From: an uncultured Hyphomonadaceae bacterium
GTDB lineage: Bacteria > Pseudomonadota > Alphaproteobacteria > Caulobacterales > Hyphomonadaceae
Direction: 5' to 3'
Assembly (NCBI GenBank): GCA_938049795.1
Contig: CALLCD010000086.1
Span: forward strand, 1 to 13,287
Length of the DNA stretch: 13,287 nt
The position numbers and the translations under genes are program-made. Shown here one piece after another: positions 1 through 7,235 of the stretch. The first letter of the stretch is position 1; each line of letters begins with the position of its first letter. Below the pieces are notes generated by a model. It had not been told where the DNA came from, did no database searches, and worked only from the letters and a program-made list of their open reading frames with translations.

Positions 1-77
1 TGGTGGGCCCGGAGGGACTCGAACCCCCGACCAGACCGTTATGAGCGGTCCGCTCTAACCAACTGAGCTACAGGCCC
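1..77 (-). tRNA. tRNA with CAU anticodon, probably tRNA-Ile2 (lysidine type)
   Basis: On the minus strand the segment folds as a full cloverleaf of 77 bases including an encoded 3' CCA (positions 3-1). The acceptor stem pairs GGGCCTG (77-71) with CGGGCCC (11-5), the anticodon stem is GACCG/CGGTC, and the T loop reads TTCGAGT. The anticodon loop CTCATAA puts CAT at positions 43-41. A CAU anticodon can be elongator Met, initiator Met or minor Ile. Here the 5' half (GGGCCTGTAGCTCAGTTGG) matches the usual alphaproteobacterial tRNA-Ile(GAU) body, and G1-C72 pairing excludes a typical initiator. I therefore infer the isoleucine tRNA whose C34 is changed to lysidine by TilS so that it reads AUA. The tRNA call is firm; the Ile2 identity is an inference. 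Confidence 0.9.
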
Positions 78-184
78 ACGCCATTGCGACCGGCCAAACG
101 GCTCCCGATCTCAATGCGCTCTCCAATTAAGCCGACTTTGCCCCGGGCGCAACCTCGTTCCGCGCTCGGCCCCCCGCAAACGTC

Positions 185-1258
185 CTACAGCCAATCGGGG
201 GCAACCGAACTCGCCGCCGGCATCTCCGGCTGCGGATAGCGCGCGAGCAGCAATTCAACAATCCGGTCAGCCACTTTTTCGGCCTCGCGCAAAGGCTCAT
301 AGGCCCAGCTTTCCAACCCCCCATGCAGCCAACGCGCAATGCCCTTCTCGATAAAGCTCTCATGCAGCCGGTCAAACTTGGCCGACCGCCCCGTCAGCCG
401 CGCCATATGCACCGGCAATCCGAAATAGGCCGCGTCCGACAACATGTTCGTGCTGTCCTCGGTCACAATCGCCGCTTCCGAAAACAACAGCCAAGCAATA
501 TACGGGTTCGGCCCATCGCGCTCGCTCTCCCAGAACCGCGCACCAATCTCATCAGCAAGCTGCCGGAAATAGACCCGCGCACCCACCGGCGTCCGCCGCG
601 AACAAGTGATCCGCAGCCGCCAGCCAGCCCCCGCCACCGCGCGCAATTGCACATCAAGCCGCGTCATCGCCGCCTTGTCGAATGTATGCGTCTTGGAATC
701 GCCACCGAGAATAACAATAGCGCTTTTGGAGCGCTCATCGGCCAGATCAGCAAACGCCATACCCGCCGCCTCGACCTCTTCAGCCGGAAAATACGACGCA
801 GACCCCAGCGTCGCCACCACATTCTCACCCGCCGTCTGATCATGCTGCGGGGTCACCATCAAATCAAACTCGGTCGTCTTCACACGCGGGTCGAGCACAT
901 GCGCGGTCAGGCAGTCGCCGCCGGACAATTTGCGCACATCGACGCTATAAGGCGCAATCCGCGAGCCCGCGCCGATCCAGACCGTCGGCCACGGCTCGGC
1001 CAACAAAGCCCGCTCGGCCTCGGCCAGCGCCAGCATCGGCTTAACCGCCAGAGACGGCGGCAACCAACGCAGCGGCGCGCGCGGGGTCAGCGTCATCGGC
1101 TCAGCCCGATGCCCCTTGCCATTGATATGCGCAATCTTGACCCAGCGCGGCGTGTCCCGCAACGCATTGGCAATCGCAAGCACTTGGGCAGCATTTCCGG
1201 CCCGACCATCCGAAACGGCCCAGATGGAGGGACCAACCGGCTGCCCCTCATGGCTCAC
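185..1258 (-). CDS. ELM1/DUF1022-family putative glycosyltransferase-like protein
   Basis: This 357-residue protein belongs to the family named after plant mitochondrial fission factor ELM1 (Mito_fiss_Elm1, DUF1022), common in alphaproteobacteria. It has the family N-terminus WAVSDGRAGNAAQ (residues 13-25), a central ILGGDSKTHTF (183-193) and a C-terminal VTEDSTNMLSDAA (265-277) followed by GLPVH. The glycine-rich central strand and the acidic C-terminal motif resemble the nucleotide-sugar site of GT-B glycosyltransferases, but no substrate can be read from the sequence. In bacteria the function is unknown, perhaps envelope sugar transfer. The start is GTG at 1258-1256, overlapping the greA stop as GTGA, which suggests coupled translation in a carB-greA-ELM1 unit. 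No signal peptide or membrane helix is obvious. Confidence 0.86.
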   Translation of the reverse strand: MSHEGQPVGPSIWAVSDGRAGNAAQVLAIANALRDTPRWVKIAHINGKGHRAEPMTLTPRAPLRWLPPSLAVKPMLALAEAERALLAEPWPTVWIGAGSRIAPYSVDVRKLSGGDCLTAHVLDPRVKTTEFDLMVTPQHDQTAGENVVATLGSASYFPAEEVEAAGMAFADLADERSKSAIVILGGDSKTHTFDKAAMTRLDVQLRAVAGAGWRLRITCSRRTPVGARVYFRQLADEIGARFWESERDGPNPYIAWLLFSEAAIVTEDSTNMLSDAAYFGLPVHMARLTGRSAKFDRLHESFIEKGIARWLHGGLESWAYEPLREAEKVADRIVELLLARYPQPEMPAASSVAPDWL

Positions 1259-1728
1259 TTATACGCTACTTTCGAAATCTCGTAAGCGCGCACACCGCCA
1301 GGGGCGGCCACTTCCGCCTCGTCGCCCTCTTCCTTGCCAATCAGGGCACGGGCAATCGGCGAGGTGATCGAGACCTTCCCAAGCGCAACATCGGCTTCGT
1401 CCTCGCCGACAATTTTATAAGTCGCTTCTTTTTCCGTTTCGACATCAATAATCGACACAGTTGCTCCGAATTTTACCGTCGAGCCGCTGAGCTTGGACGT
1501 GTCGATAATATCCGCCCGCGCCATTTTATCCTCGAGATCGGCCACACGGCCCTCGATAAAGCTCTGCTTCTCTTTGGCGGCATGATATTCGGCATTTTCC
1601 GACAGATCGCCATGATCGCGCGCAATCGAGATCGCCTGAATGATCGCCGGACGTTCCACCGATTTCAGCTTCTTAAGCTCTTCTTCAAGGGCTGCGTGCC
1701 CTTCGCCTGTCATGGGTATTCTTTGCAT
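1255..1728 (-). CDS. greA: Transcription elongation factor GreA
   Basis: GreA rescues backtracked RNA polymerase by inserting its coiled coil into the secondary channel and stimulating cleavage of the transcript 3' end. The protein is 157 residues, the family's normal length. It has an N-terminal coiled coil with the tip motif DHGDLSENAEY, whose Asp41 and Glu44 match the catalytic acidic residues of E. coli GreA, followed by a C-terminal FKBP-like domain (about 80-157) with SPIARALIGKEEGDE. I chose the ATG at 1728 (MQRIPMTGEG) because alphaproteobacterial GreA usually starts with a similar short Mxx-IPMT sequence; an in-frame TTG at 1734 would add two residues. No good Shine-Dalgarno precedes it. 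It lies 69 bases after carB on the same strand, a conserved alphaproteobacterial arrangement, and its TGA overlaps the GTG of the next gene. Confidence 0.96.
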   Translation of the reverse strand: MQRIPMTGEGHAALEEELKKLKSVERPAIIQAISIARDHGDLSENAEYHAAKEKQSFIEGRVADLEDKMARADIIDTSKLSGSTVKFGATVSIIDVETEKEATYKIVGEDEADVALGKVSITSPIARALIGKEEGDEAEVAAPGGVRAYEISKVAYK

Positions 1729-1740
1729 GTTCAATTACCA

Positions 1741-1746
1741 ATTATA
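1741..1746 (-). promoter_or_regulatory. Possible -10 element (TATAAT) just before greA
   Basis: The minus strand reads TATAAT exactly here, inside an AT-rich patch of an otherwise GC-rich region between carB and greA. A transcript from it would start about 6-8 bases downstream, near 1734, so greA would have almost no leader. The hexamer 17 bases upstream (TCCGGC) does not resemble a -35 box, so this may be chance. greA may simply be read through from carB. Confidence 0.25.
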
Positions 1747-1797
1747 TTACAGTGCCGACCGATGCCGGATTTCTTCGTCGTCAGAGATTGGCACGAC

Positions 1798-4700
1798 TTA
1801 TCGAGATTGCAAGGGACGCACGCTCAAGTCCCGCGTTTTCAGAGCCTGAATCGCCTGAATCGAGGCCAAAGAGGCCGCTAAAGTCGTAAAATAGGGAATT
1901 TTTCGCGAAACGGCGGTAGACCGAATCGACGCAGAATCCTTCAAGGATTGCGCCCCTTCGGTCGTGTTGAACACCAATTGGATGTCCCCATTGATCATCG
2001 CATCGACAATGTTCGGGTTCCCTTCAATCACCTTTTTCACCGGCGTCACCGCCACCCCCTGCGCGGCCAGAAACTCCGCCGTCCCTGATGTCGCCACCAG
2101 CGAAAACCCGAGCCCGATCAGCTCCCGCGCGCCATCCACGATCAGCGCCTTGTCGCCGCCTTTGAGCGAAATAAACACGGTCCCCGCCTGCGGCAGCGTC
2201 ACCCCGCCCGCAATCTGCCCTTTCAGGAACGCCGCGCCAAAATCATCATCCCAGCCCATCACCTCGCCCGTAGAGCGCATCTCCGGCCCCAGCACCGGAT
2301 CAACCCCGGCAAACCGGCCAAACGGGAACACCGCTTCCTTCACCGCAATCCGGTTCGGCGTCGCATGTCGCAAATCAAATTCCGCAAGCGGCCGTCCCGC
2401 CATCACCTTCGCCGCAATCGCCGCAATCGGCGCGCCCACGGCCTTGGCCACAAACGGCACCGTGCGCGAGGCCCGCGGATTGGCCTCGAGCACATAAATC
2501 TCATCGCCCTTCACCGCAAACTGGATATTGATCAGCCCCCGCACCTTGAGCGCCCGCGCCAGCGCAATCGTCTGCTCGGACAACCGCCCCACCATCGCCG
2601 GAGACAGCGTGTAAGGCGGCAAGGCGCACGCACTGTCGCCCGAATGCACCCCCGCCTCCTCGATATGTTCCATCACGCCCGCAATGTGCACATCCACCCC
2701 ATCGCAAATCGCATCAACATCCACTTCAATCGCGTCCGACAAATACCGATCCAAAAACAGCGACGCTTCCCCCGCCGACGCCTCGCGCGCTGCCTCCAGC
2801 GCCTCATTCGCAAACGCCACAATGTCCGCATCCGACCGGCAAATCTCCATTGCCCGCCCGCCAAGCACAAAGCTCGGCCGCAGCATCACCGGATAACCAA
2901 GCTGCCGCGCCGCCGCCAGCGCTTCATCCTGCGTCTTCGCCGTCGCAGAGGGTGCTTGCTTGATGCCAAGCTCGTCCAGCATCGCCGCCCATTGCACACG
3001 GTCCTCGGCCAGATCAATCGACACCGGGCTCGTCCCAAGGATCGGCACACCCGCCTCATGCAGCGGCGTGGCGAGCTTCAGCGGCGTCTGCCCGCCAAAC
3101 TGCACAATCACCCCGGCGAGATCCCCCGCCGCCTGCTCGCGCGCAATAATCTCGGAGACATGCTCCTCGGTCAGCGGCTCGAAATAAAGCCGGTCAGACG
3201 TGTCATAATCGGTCGAAACCGTTTCCGGATTGCAATTGACCATGATCGATTCAACCCCGAGATCATCCATCGCAAAAGCCGCATGACAACAACAATAGTC
3301 AAACTCAATCCCTTGCCCGATCCGGTTCGGCCCGCCGCCCAGGATCACCGCCTTACGCCGGTCCGTCGGATTGGACTCGCATTCCGCCCGCGCCTGCCCA
3401 AAGGCTGGCATTTCATACGTCGAATAAAGATAGGGCGTCTTCGCCGCAAACTCCGCCGCGCATGTATCAATCCGCTTATAGACCGGCCGCACACCCAGCC
3501 CATGCCGCGCCGCCCGAATATCCGCTTCCGTCTTGCCCACAAGCGCCGCCAGCCGCGCATCCGAAAACCCGACAGACTTCAGCGCCGTAAATCCAGCCGC
3601 CGTCTCCGGCAGTCCATCGCGGCGAATGTTCGCTTCCCACTCCACAATCTCCGCAATCTGGCGCAGGAACCATTTGTCGATACTGGTGATCGCGTAAACC
3701 TCTTCAACGCCAACCCCTTCGCGAAACGCCTGCGCCACAATCCGCAGCCGGTCCGGCGTCTGCCGCGCCAGCGCCCCACGCAGTTCGTCCATGTCCGCAA
3801 AGCCCACCTCATCGAGCCCCGACAGCCCCGTCTCCAGCGAACACAAAGCCTTCTGAAAACTCTCCTGAAAACTCCGCCCGATGGCCATCGCCTCGCCAAC
3901 CGACTTCATCGCCGTAGACAAAATCGCCTCCGAGCCGCGATATTTCTCAAACGCAAAGCGCGGGATCTTCGTCACCACATAGTCAATCGTCGGCTCAAAG
4001 CTTGCAGGCGTCACGCCGGTAATATCATTGTCGAGCTCGTCGAGCGTATAGCCCACCGCCAGCTTCGCGGCGATCTTCGCAATCGGAAACCCCGTCGCCT
4101 TGGACGCCAGCGCCGAAGACCGCGACACGCGCGGATTCATCTCGATCACCACCAGCCGCCCGTCCGCCGGATTGACCGCAAATTGCACATTCGAGCCGCC
4201 CGTCTCCACCCCGATCTCGCGCAAAACCGCCAGCGACGCATTCCGCATCACCTGATATTCGCGGTCGCTCAGCGTCAGCGCCGGCGCCACCGTTACCGAA
4301 TCGCCCGTATGCACGCCCATCGGATCAATATTCTCAATCGAGCAGATGATAATGCAATTGTCCGCCGTATCGCGAACCACCTCCATCTCATACTCTTTCC
4401 AGCCAAGCAGGCTCTCATCAATCAACACCTGCGCCACCGGAGACGCCGCCAGCCCCGAGCGGACAATCTCTTCATATTCTTCGCGATTATACGCCACGCC
4501 GCCGCCCGTCCCGCCAAGCGTAAACGCCGGACGGATAATCGCAGGCAGGCCAATATCCTCGAGCACATCAACGGCCATTTTCAGACCCGTGATCCGGTCA
4601 TAGACCGTCTTGCCATGCTCATCGGTGCTTTCGGGCGCCTGAATGATCTCCGCGCGCGGATTCTCGAGCCCAATCCGGTCCATCGCCTGCCGGAACAGTT

Positions 4701-5088
4701 CGCGGTCCTCGGCCATCTCGATCGCTTCGGCCTTTGCCCCGATCAGCTCGACATCATACTTTTCCAGCACGCCAAGCTGTTGCAAATCCAGCGCGCAATT
4801 GAGCGCCGTCTGCCCGCCCATGGTCGGCAGCAAAGCATCCGGCCGCTCGGCCGCAATAATCTTCTCCACAAAATCCGGCGTGATCGGCTCGATATAGGTC
4901 GCATCCGCCAGATCCGGATCGGTCATGATCGTCGCCGGATTGGAATTGACCAGAATAACCCGATAGCCCTCATCTTTGAGCGCCTTGATCGCCTGCACGC
5001 CCGAATAGTCAAATTCGCACGCCTGCCCGATAATAATGGGCCCCGCTCCGATCACCATGATCGACTGAATATCGGTACGTTTGGGCAT
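1798..5088 (-). CDS. carB: Carbamoyl-phosphate synthase large subunit
   Basis: CarB makes carbamoyl phosphate from bicarbonate, two ATP and ammonia channelled from the glutaminase subunit CarA, feeding pyrimidine and arginine synthesis in the cytoplasm. The 1096-residue protein has both ATP-grasp halves. The first contains GAGPIIIGQACEFDYSG (14-30) and FTLGGTGGG (189-197). The second contains GGGPNRIGQGIEFDYCC and FVLGGRAMEI. A C-terminal MGS-like allosteric domain has ATSGTAEFL and KKVIEGNPNIVDAMINGDIQLVFNT (split here as adjacent motifs KKVIEGNPN and IVDAMINGDIQLVFNT). Compared with E. coli CarB there is an extra stretch of roughly 17 residues at about 152-168, which accounts for much of the greater length. 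I prefer the ATG at 5088 (MPKRTDIQS, the near-universal start); ATG 5094 and TTG 5103 are in frame upstream. carA is not next door. greA follows 69 bases downstream. Confidence 0.98.
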   Translation of the reverse strand: MPKRTDIQSIMVIGAGPIIIGQACEFDYSGVQAIKALKDEGYRVILVNSNPATIMTDPDLADATYIEPITPDFVEKIIAAERPDALLPTMGGQTALNCALDLQQLGVLEKYDVELIGAKAEAIEMAEDRELFRQAMDRIGLENPRAEIIQAPESTDEHGKTVYDRITGLKMAVDVLEDIGLPAIIRPAFTLGGTGGGVAYNREEYEEIVRSGLAASPVAQVLIDESLLGWKEYEMEVVRDTADNCIIICSIENIDPMGVHTGDSVTVAPALTLSDREYQVMRNASLAVLREIGVETGGSNVQFAVNPADGRLVVIEMNPRVSRSSALASKATGFPIAKIAAKLAVGYTLDELDNDITGVTPASFEPTIDYVVTKIPRFAFEKYRGSEAILSTAMKSVGEAMAIGRSFQESFQKALCSLETGLSGLDEVGFADMDELRGALARQTPDRLRIVAQAFREGVGVEEVYAITSIDKWFLRQIAEIVEWEANIRRDGLPETAAGFTALKSVGFSDARLAALVGKTEADIRAARHGLGVRPVYKRIDTCAAEFAAKTPYLYSTYEMPAFGQARAECESNPTDRRKAVILGGGPNRIGQGIEFDYCCCHAAFAMDDLGVESIMVNCNPETVSTDYDTSDRLYFEPLTEEHVSEIIAREQAAGDLAGVIVQFGGQTPLKLATPLHEAGVPILGTSPVSIDLAEDRVQWAAMLDELGIKQAPSATAKTQDEALAAARQLGYPVMLRPSFVLGGRAMEICRSDADIVAFANEALEAAREASAGEASLFLDRYLSDAIEVDVDAICDGVDVHIAGVMEHIEEAGVHSGDSACALPPYTLSPAMVGRLSEQTIALARALKVRGLINIQFAVKGDEIYVLEANPRASRTVPFVAKAVGAPIAAIAAKVMAGRPLAEFDLRHATPNRIAVKEAVFPFGRFAGVDPVLGPEMRSTGEVMGWDDDFGAAFLKGQIAGGVTLPQAGTVFISLKGGDKALIVDGARELIGLGFSLVATSGTAEFLAAQGVAVTPVKKVIEGNPNIVDAMINGDIQLVFNTTEGAQSLKDSASIRSTAVSRKIPYFTTLAASLASIQAIQALKTRDLSVRPLQSR

Positions 5089-5111
5089 AGACATCTCGCG
5101 CAAGTTTAGAA

Positions 5112-5131
5112 CTATGAGCAGGGCCTCATAG
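5112..5131. repeat. Perfect 7-bp inverted repeat in the carB leader
   Basis: CTATGAG (5112-5118) and CTCATAG (5125-5131) are perfect inverted copies separated by six bases. The right arm coincides with the proposed carB -10 hexamer (5125-5130), and the arms lie 24-43 bases upstream of the carB ATG at 5088. It could be an operator for a dimeric regulator or a small hairpin at the start of the transcript. The repeat is directly visible; the role is inferred. Confidence 0.5.
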
Positions 5132-5152
5132 CGTGCAGGGGTTTGGTTTCAA
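5125..5152 (-). promoter_or_regulatory. Candidate carB promoter
   Basis: On the minus strand TTGAAA (5152-5147, five of six matches to TTGACA) is followed after 16 bases by TATGAG (5130-5125, four of six matches to TATAAT). Transcription would begin near 5118, giving a leader of about 30 bases before the carB start at 5088. This is the best sigma-70-like match in the carB upstream region, though alphaproteobacterial promoters vary and it is untested. Confidence 0.45.
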
Positions 5153-5357
5153 AGCTAAGCGGGACTCCTATTGAATTAATCCGCTTTGGGGAAGGCCCCT
5201 TCTGCCTCTAAGCCCGACTTTTTTGTGCAGGGCCTTAACGGGCCACCCGGTCCCATCCAATTCGCGCGGCCACAAACCCCCGCCCCAGCGGACTGCGACC
5301 CTCAATTGTTCGCGCAGAGCCTCCCGAATGCGCGCCTTAATTGCATTTTAATCTCAA
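5153..5357. other. Divergent intergenic region between carB and the SPOR gene
   Basis: About 310 bases separate the two divergent genes, and no convincing coding region is seen here. It contains an inverted pair AAGGCCC (5192-5198) / GGGCCTT (5230-5236) and a run of six T at 5219-5224. There is no compact GC hairpin directly before the T run, so I do not call a terminator. The part next to the SPOR gene (about 5337-5400) is strikingly AT-rich compared with its surroundings. Open frames here lack homology-like features or good start signals. Confidence 0.5.
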
Positions 5358-5390
5358 TACAATACATAAAGTTGCAATATTCTATTGGAG
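5358..5390 (+). promoter_or_regulatory. Likely -10 box and ribosome-binding site of the SPOR gene
   Basis: TACAAT at 5358-5363 matches five of six bases of TATAAT within an AT-rich stretch. No clear -35 hexamer lies 16-18 bases upstream. GGAG at 5387-5390 sits ten bases before the in-frame TTG at 5401 and decides my choice of start for the following gene. A nearby second hexamer, TTTAAT (5347-5352), fits equally well. Confidence 0.35.
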
Positions 5391-5400
5391 ATACAGAAAT

Positions 5401-6561
5401 TTGATCGCCCACCCGCCCAAAGCGGCCAAGGAAAATGGCCAGCGCAACACAGGCAAGCGGCGCAGAAAACGCCGTTTGCCTCTCCTTATCCTGCTCGGCT
5501 GCGCGGCCACCTCTGCGCTGATCGTGTGGACCGGACAGGACCACACGCCCCAGCATCCCGACCTGTCAACCAAACCTGATTCGCCCACAGCGCGCGCGCC
5601 ACATCGGTCGCCAACACTCCTCGCCGCGCGCCCAAGCTCGACACCAGCCCCGCAAGCCCCCTACAGCCTCCACGGCGACCCTCACCAAGACCTCCCAGAT
5701 CAAACACCGCCCGCCCAAGACCAGAGCGGCGCAGGCTCAAGCGACCAAACCTCCGGCCCAACACCAGACGAGACACCAGACCAAACCGGCCCTCAGACAC
5801 CTCCCCCCGACACCGGCGACACCGCCGCTCCCGACCCGTTCCCTGTGCCCCTGCCTCTGCCGCCGGAACAAGATCACCCAGCCCCGCAAGACGACACGCC
5901 CGACACCGGCGGAGAAGACGGCGACGAAGACGAGGATGACACCGATAATCGCGATGGCGGCGGCCCAATCCCCGTTCCAGTCCCGCTACCGCTCCCAGTC
6001 CCAACGCCCGCTCCAACGCCATCCCCCGTCCCAACGCCAAACCCCGCCCCAACTCCGGCCCCTAATCCAACGCCAACACCGGCACCCGCCCCGACACCAC
6101 GCCCGGTGCCCACACCAATCCCTGTTCCAATTCCGCTGCCCATCCCGATCCCTGCGCCGATCCCGCTTCCAACCCCTATGCCCAGTCCACCCCCTAGGCC
6201 CATACCGCAGCCAATGCCCAACCCTGTCCCGACACCAACACCCCCATCACCAACGCCACCAGCACCGCCGATCCCGCCAACCGATCCCGTCCCGCGCCCC
6301 AAACCGGGCGGCGACTATTACGTCCAAATCCACGCCTCCCCGCACGAGCATTCGATTTGCGAGATCTGGTTCAGCCTGAAAGAAAGCTTCCCTGACCTCT
6401 TCGCCTATGCCGAGCAATCGGTCTCCCGCCTCGACACGGATGACGGCGCGGTCTGGTTCCGCCTCCGCGTCGGCGCATTCGAAACCGCCGAAGAGGCCAA
6501 CCAGTTCTGCGCCCGCCTCAAACGCGACGGCCATGACTGCTTCACTGTCCCCCGCGCCTAA
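5401..6561 (+). CDS. Membrane-anchored Pro-rich protein with C-terminal SPOR domain
   Basis: SPOR domains bind septal peptidoglycan lacking stem peptides, so this is probably a cell-division or envelope protein; its partner is unknown. The protein has 386 residues from TTG 5401 (GGAG ten bases upstream). The order is a basic cytoplasmic N-terminus (KRRRKRR, 19-25), one hydrophobic segment (about 26-43, LPLLILLGC...), a charged and Pro-rich stretch, an acidic patch (about 163-187), a 115-residue Pro-X tract (about 188-302), and the SPOR domain (about 303-384; YYVQIHAS, WFRLRVGAFETAEEA, DCFTV). The linker is extended and would span the periplasm. Cys34 in LLGC resembles a lipobox, so a lipoprotein is possible, but the long basic N-terminus and 18-residue helix favour a bitopic membrane protein. 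A TTG at 5341 is in frame, but would add 20 residues with no ribosome site. Its stop overlaps the opposing gene's stop. Confidence 0.85.
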   Translation: MIAHPPKAAKENGQRNTGKRRRKRRLPLLILLGCAATSALIVWTGQDHTPQHPDLSTKPDSPTARAPHRSPTLLAARPSSTPAPQAPYSLHGDPHQDLPDQTPPAQDQSGAGSSDQTSGPTPDETPDQTGPQTPPPDTGDTAAPDPFPVPLPLPPEQDHPAPQDDTPDTGGEDGDEDEDDTDNRDGGGPIPVPVPLPLPVPTPAPTPSPVPTPNPAPTPAPNPTPTPAPAPTPRPVPTPIPVPIPLPIPIPAPIPLPTPMPSPPPRPIPQPMPNPVPTPTPPSPTPPAPPIPPTDPVPRPKPGGDYYVQIHASPHEHSICEIWFSLKESFPDLFAYAEQSVSRLDTDDGAVWFRLRVGAFETAEEANQFCARLKRDGHDCFTVPRA

Positions 6562-7235
6562 TCGGCAACCAGCTTATACCCCACACCGCGCACCGTTTGC
6601 AGATGCGTCGGCTCGCGCGGGTCCGGCTCGATCTTGCGCCGCAGCCGTGTCACTTGCACATCCACTGACCGCTCAGACCCCAGCGCCCCCTTCTCCGCCA
6701 GCGCAATCCGGCTCACCGGCTCGCCAAGATTTTGCGCCAGCAGAATCAGCAGCTGCGTTTCAACCCCCGTCAAATAGACCCGCTTCTCGCCTTTGCGCAG
6801 CTCCTCCTTGCCCAGATCAAATGTCTGCCCCGACAAAACAATCGGCTCAGCCTGCACCTCCTGACGCACCGACCGCCGCAAAATAGCGCCAATCCGCAGC
6901 GACAACTCCTCCGGCTCGAACGGTTTGGCGATATAATCATCCGCACCCAGCTGAAACCCTTCAATCCGGCTTTCAATCTCGTCCCGCGCCGTCAGCATCA
7001 CCACCGGCAAAGCGCTCATCTCCCGAATACCCGCCAGCAAAGAAAACCCGTCCTCCCCCGGCATCATCACATCCAATATCGCCAGATCGAAATCCACACT
7101 GCGCAAAAACTTCCGCGCCGTCGCCGCATCTTGAGCCGCCGTCACCCGATACCCGCCCGCCGACAAAAACCGCTTCAGCAGCGACCGCAGCCGGTCATCA
7201 TCATCCACAACAAGCAAATGCGGCGCCTCAGCCAT
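6558..7235 (-). CDS. petR: OmpR/PhoB-type response regulator, PetR-like
   Basis: This is a DNA-binding two-component response regulator of 225 residues. The receiver domain (about 5-118) shows the acidic cluster DDDD (11-14), the phospho-acceptor Asp55 in LAILDVMMPG, Thr82 in LTAR and Lys104 in YIAKPF. The C-terminal winged-helix domain (about 130-224) ends in RRKIEPDPREPTHLQTVRGVGYKL, typical of the OmpR family. The ATG overlaps the last eight bases of the MarR-family gene, with GGGGGA just upstream, so the pair is translationally coupled. A MarR gene overlapping a response regulator matches petP-petR of Rhodobacter capsulatus, which is the basis for the symbol. No histidine kinase is present in the window. 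The 3' end overlaps the SPOR gene stop by four bases. The family call is firm; the PetR identity is moderate. Confidence 0.88.
   Translation of the reverse strand: MAEAPHLLVVDDDDRLRSLLKRFLSAGGYRVTAAQDAATARKFLRSVDFDLAILDVMMPGEDGFSLLAGIREMSALPVVMLTARDEIESRIEGFQLGADDYIAKPFEPEELSLRIGAILRRSVRQEVQAEPIVLSGQTFDLGKEELRKGEKRVYLTGVETQLLILLAQNLGEPVSRIALAEKGALGSERSVDVQVTRLRRKIEPDPREPTHLQTVRGVGYKLVAD

Noticed and set aside
1..77. Elongator or initiator tRNA-Met for the CAU tRNA
   Set aside because: The acceptor and D-arm match the tRNA-Ile body, and the first pair is G1-C72, unlike initiator tRNA. Elongator Met is less likely but not strictly excluded.
2365..5109. A 914-codon open frame on the plus strand opposite carB
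   Set aside because: It is a mirror of GC-rich carB codons: extremely rich in Arg and His, no recognisable domain, and carB on the other strand is beyond doubt.
5192..5236. AAGGCCC/GGGCCTT inverted pair with a T run, as a terminator
   Set aside because: The T run is inside the loop rather than after the stem, and no gene ends here on the plus strand.
5186..5404. 72-codon plus-strand open frame between carB and the SPOR gene
   Set aside because: No ribosome-binding site, no domain, and it runs across the proposed promoter of the next gene.
5874..6302. Minus-strand open frame encoding an almost pure Gly-X protein
   Set aside because: It is the antisense reading of the Pro-X tract of the SPOR gene (CCN on one strand gives NGG on the other) and has no independent support.
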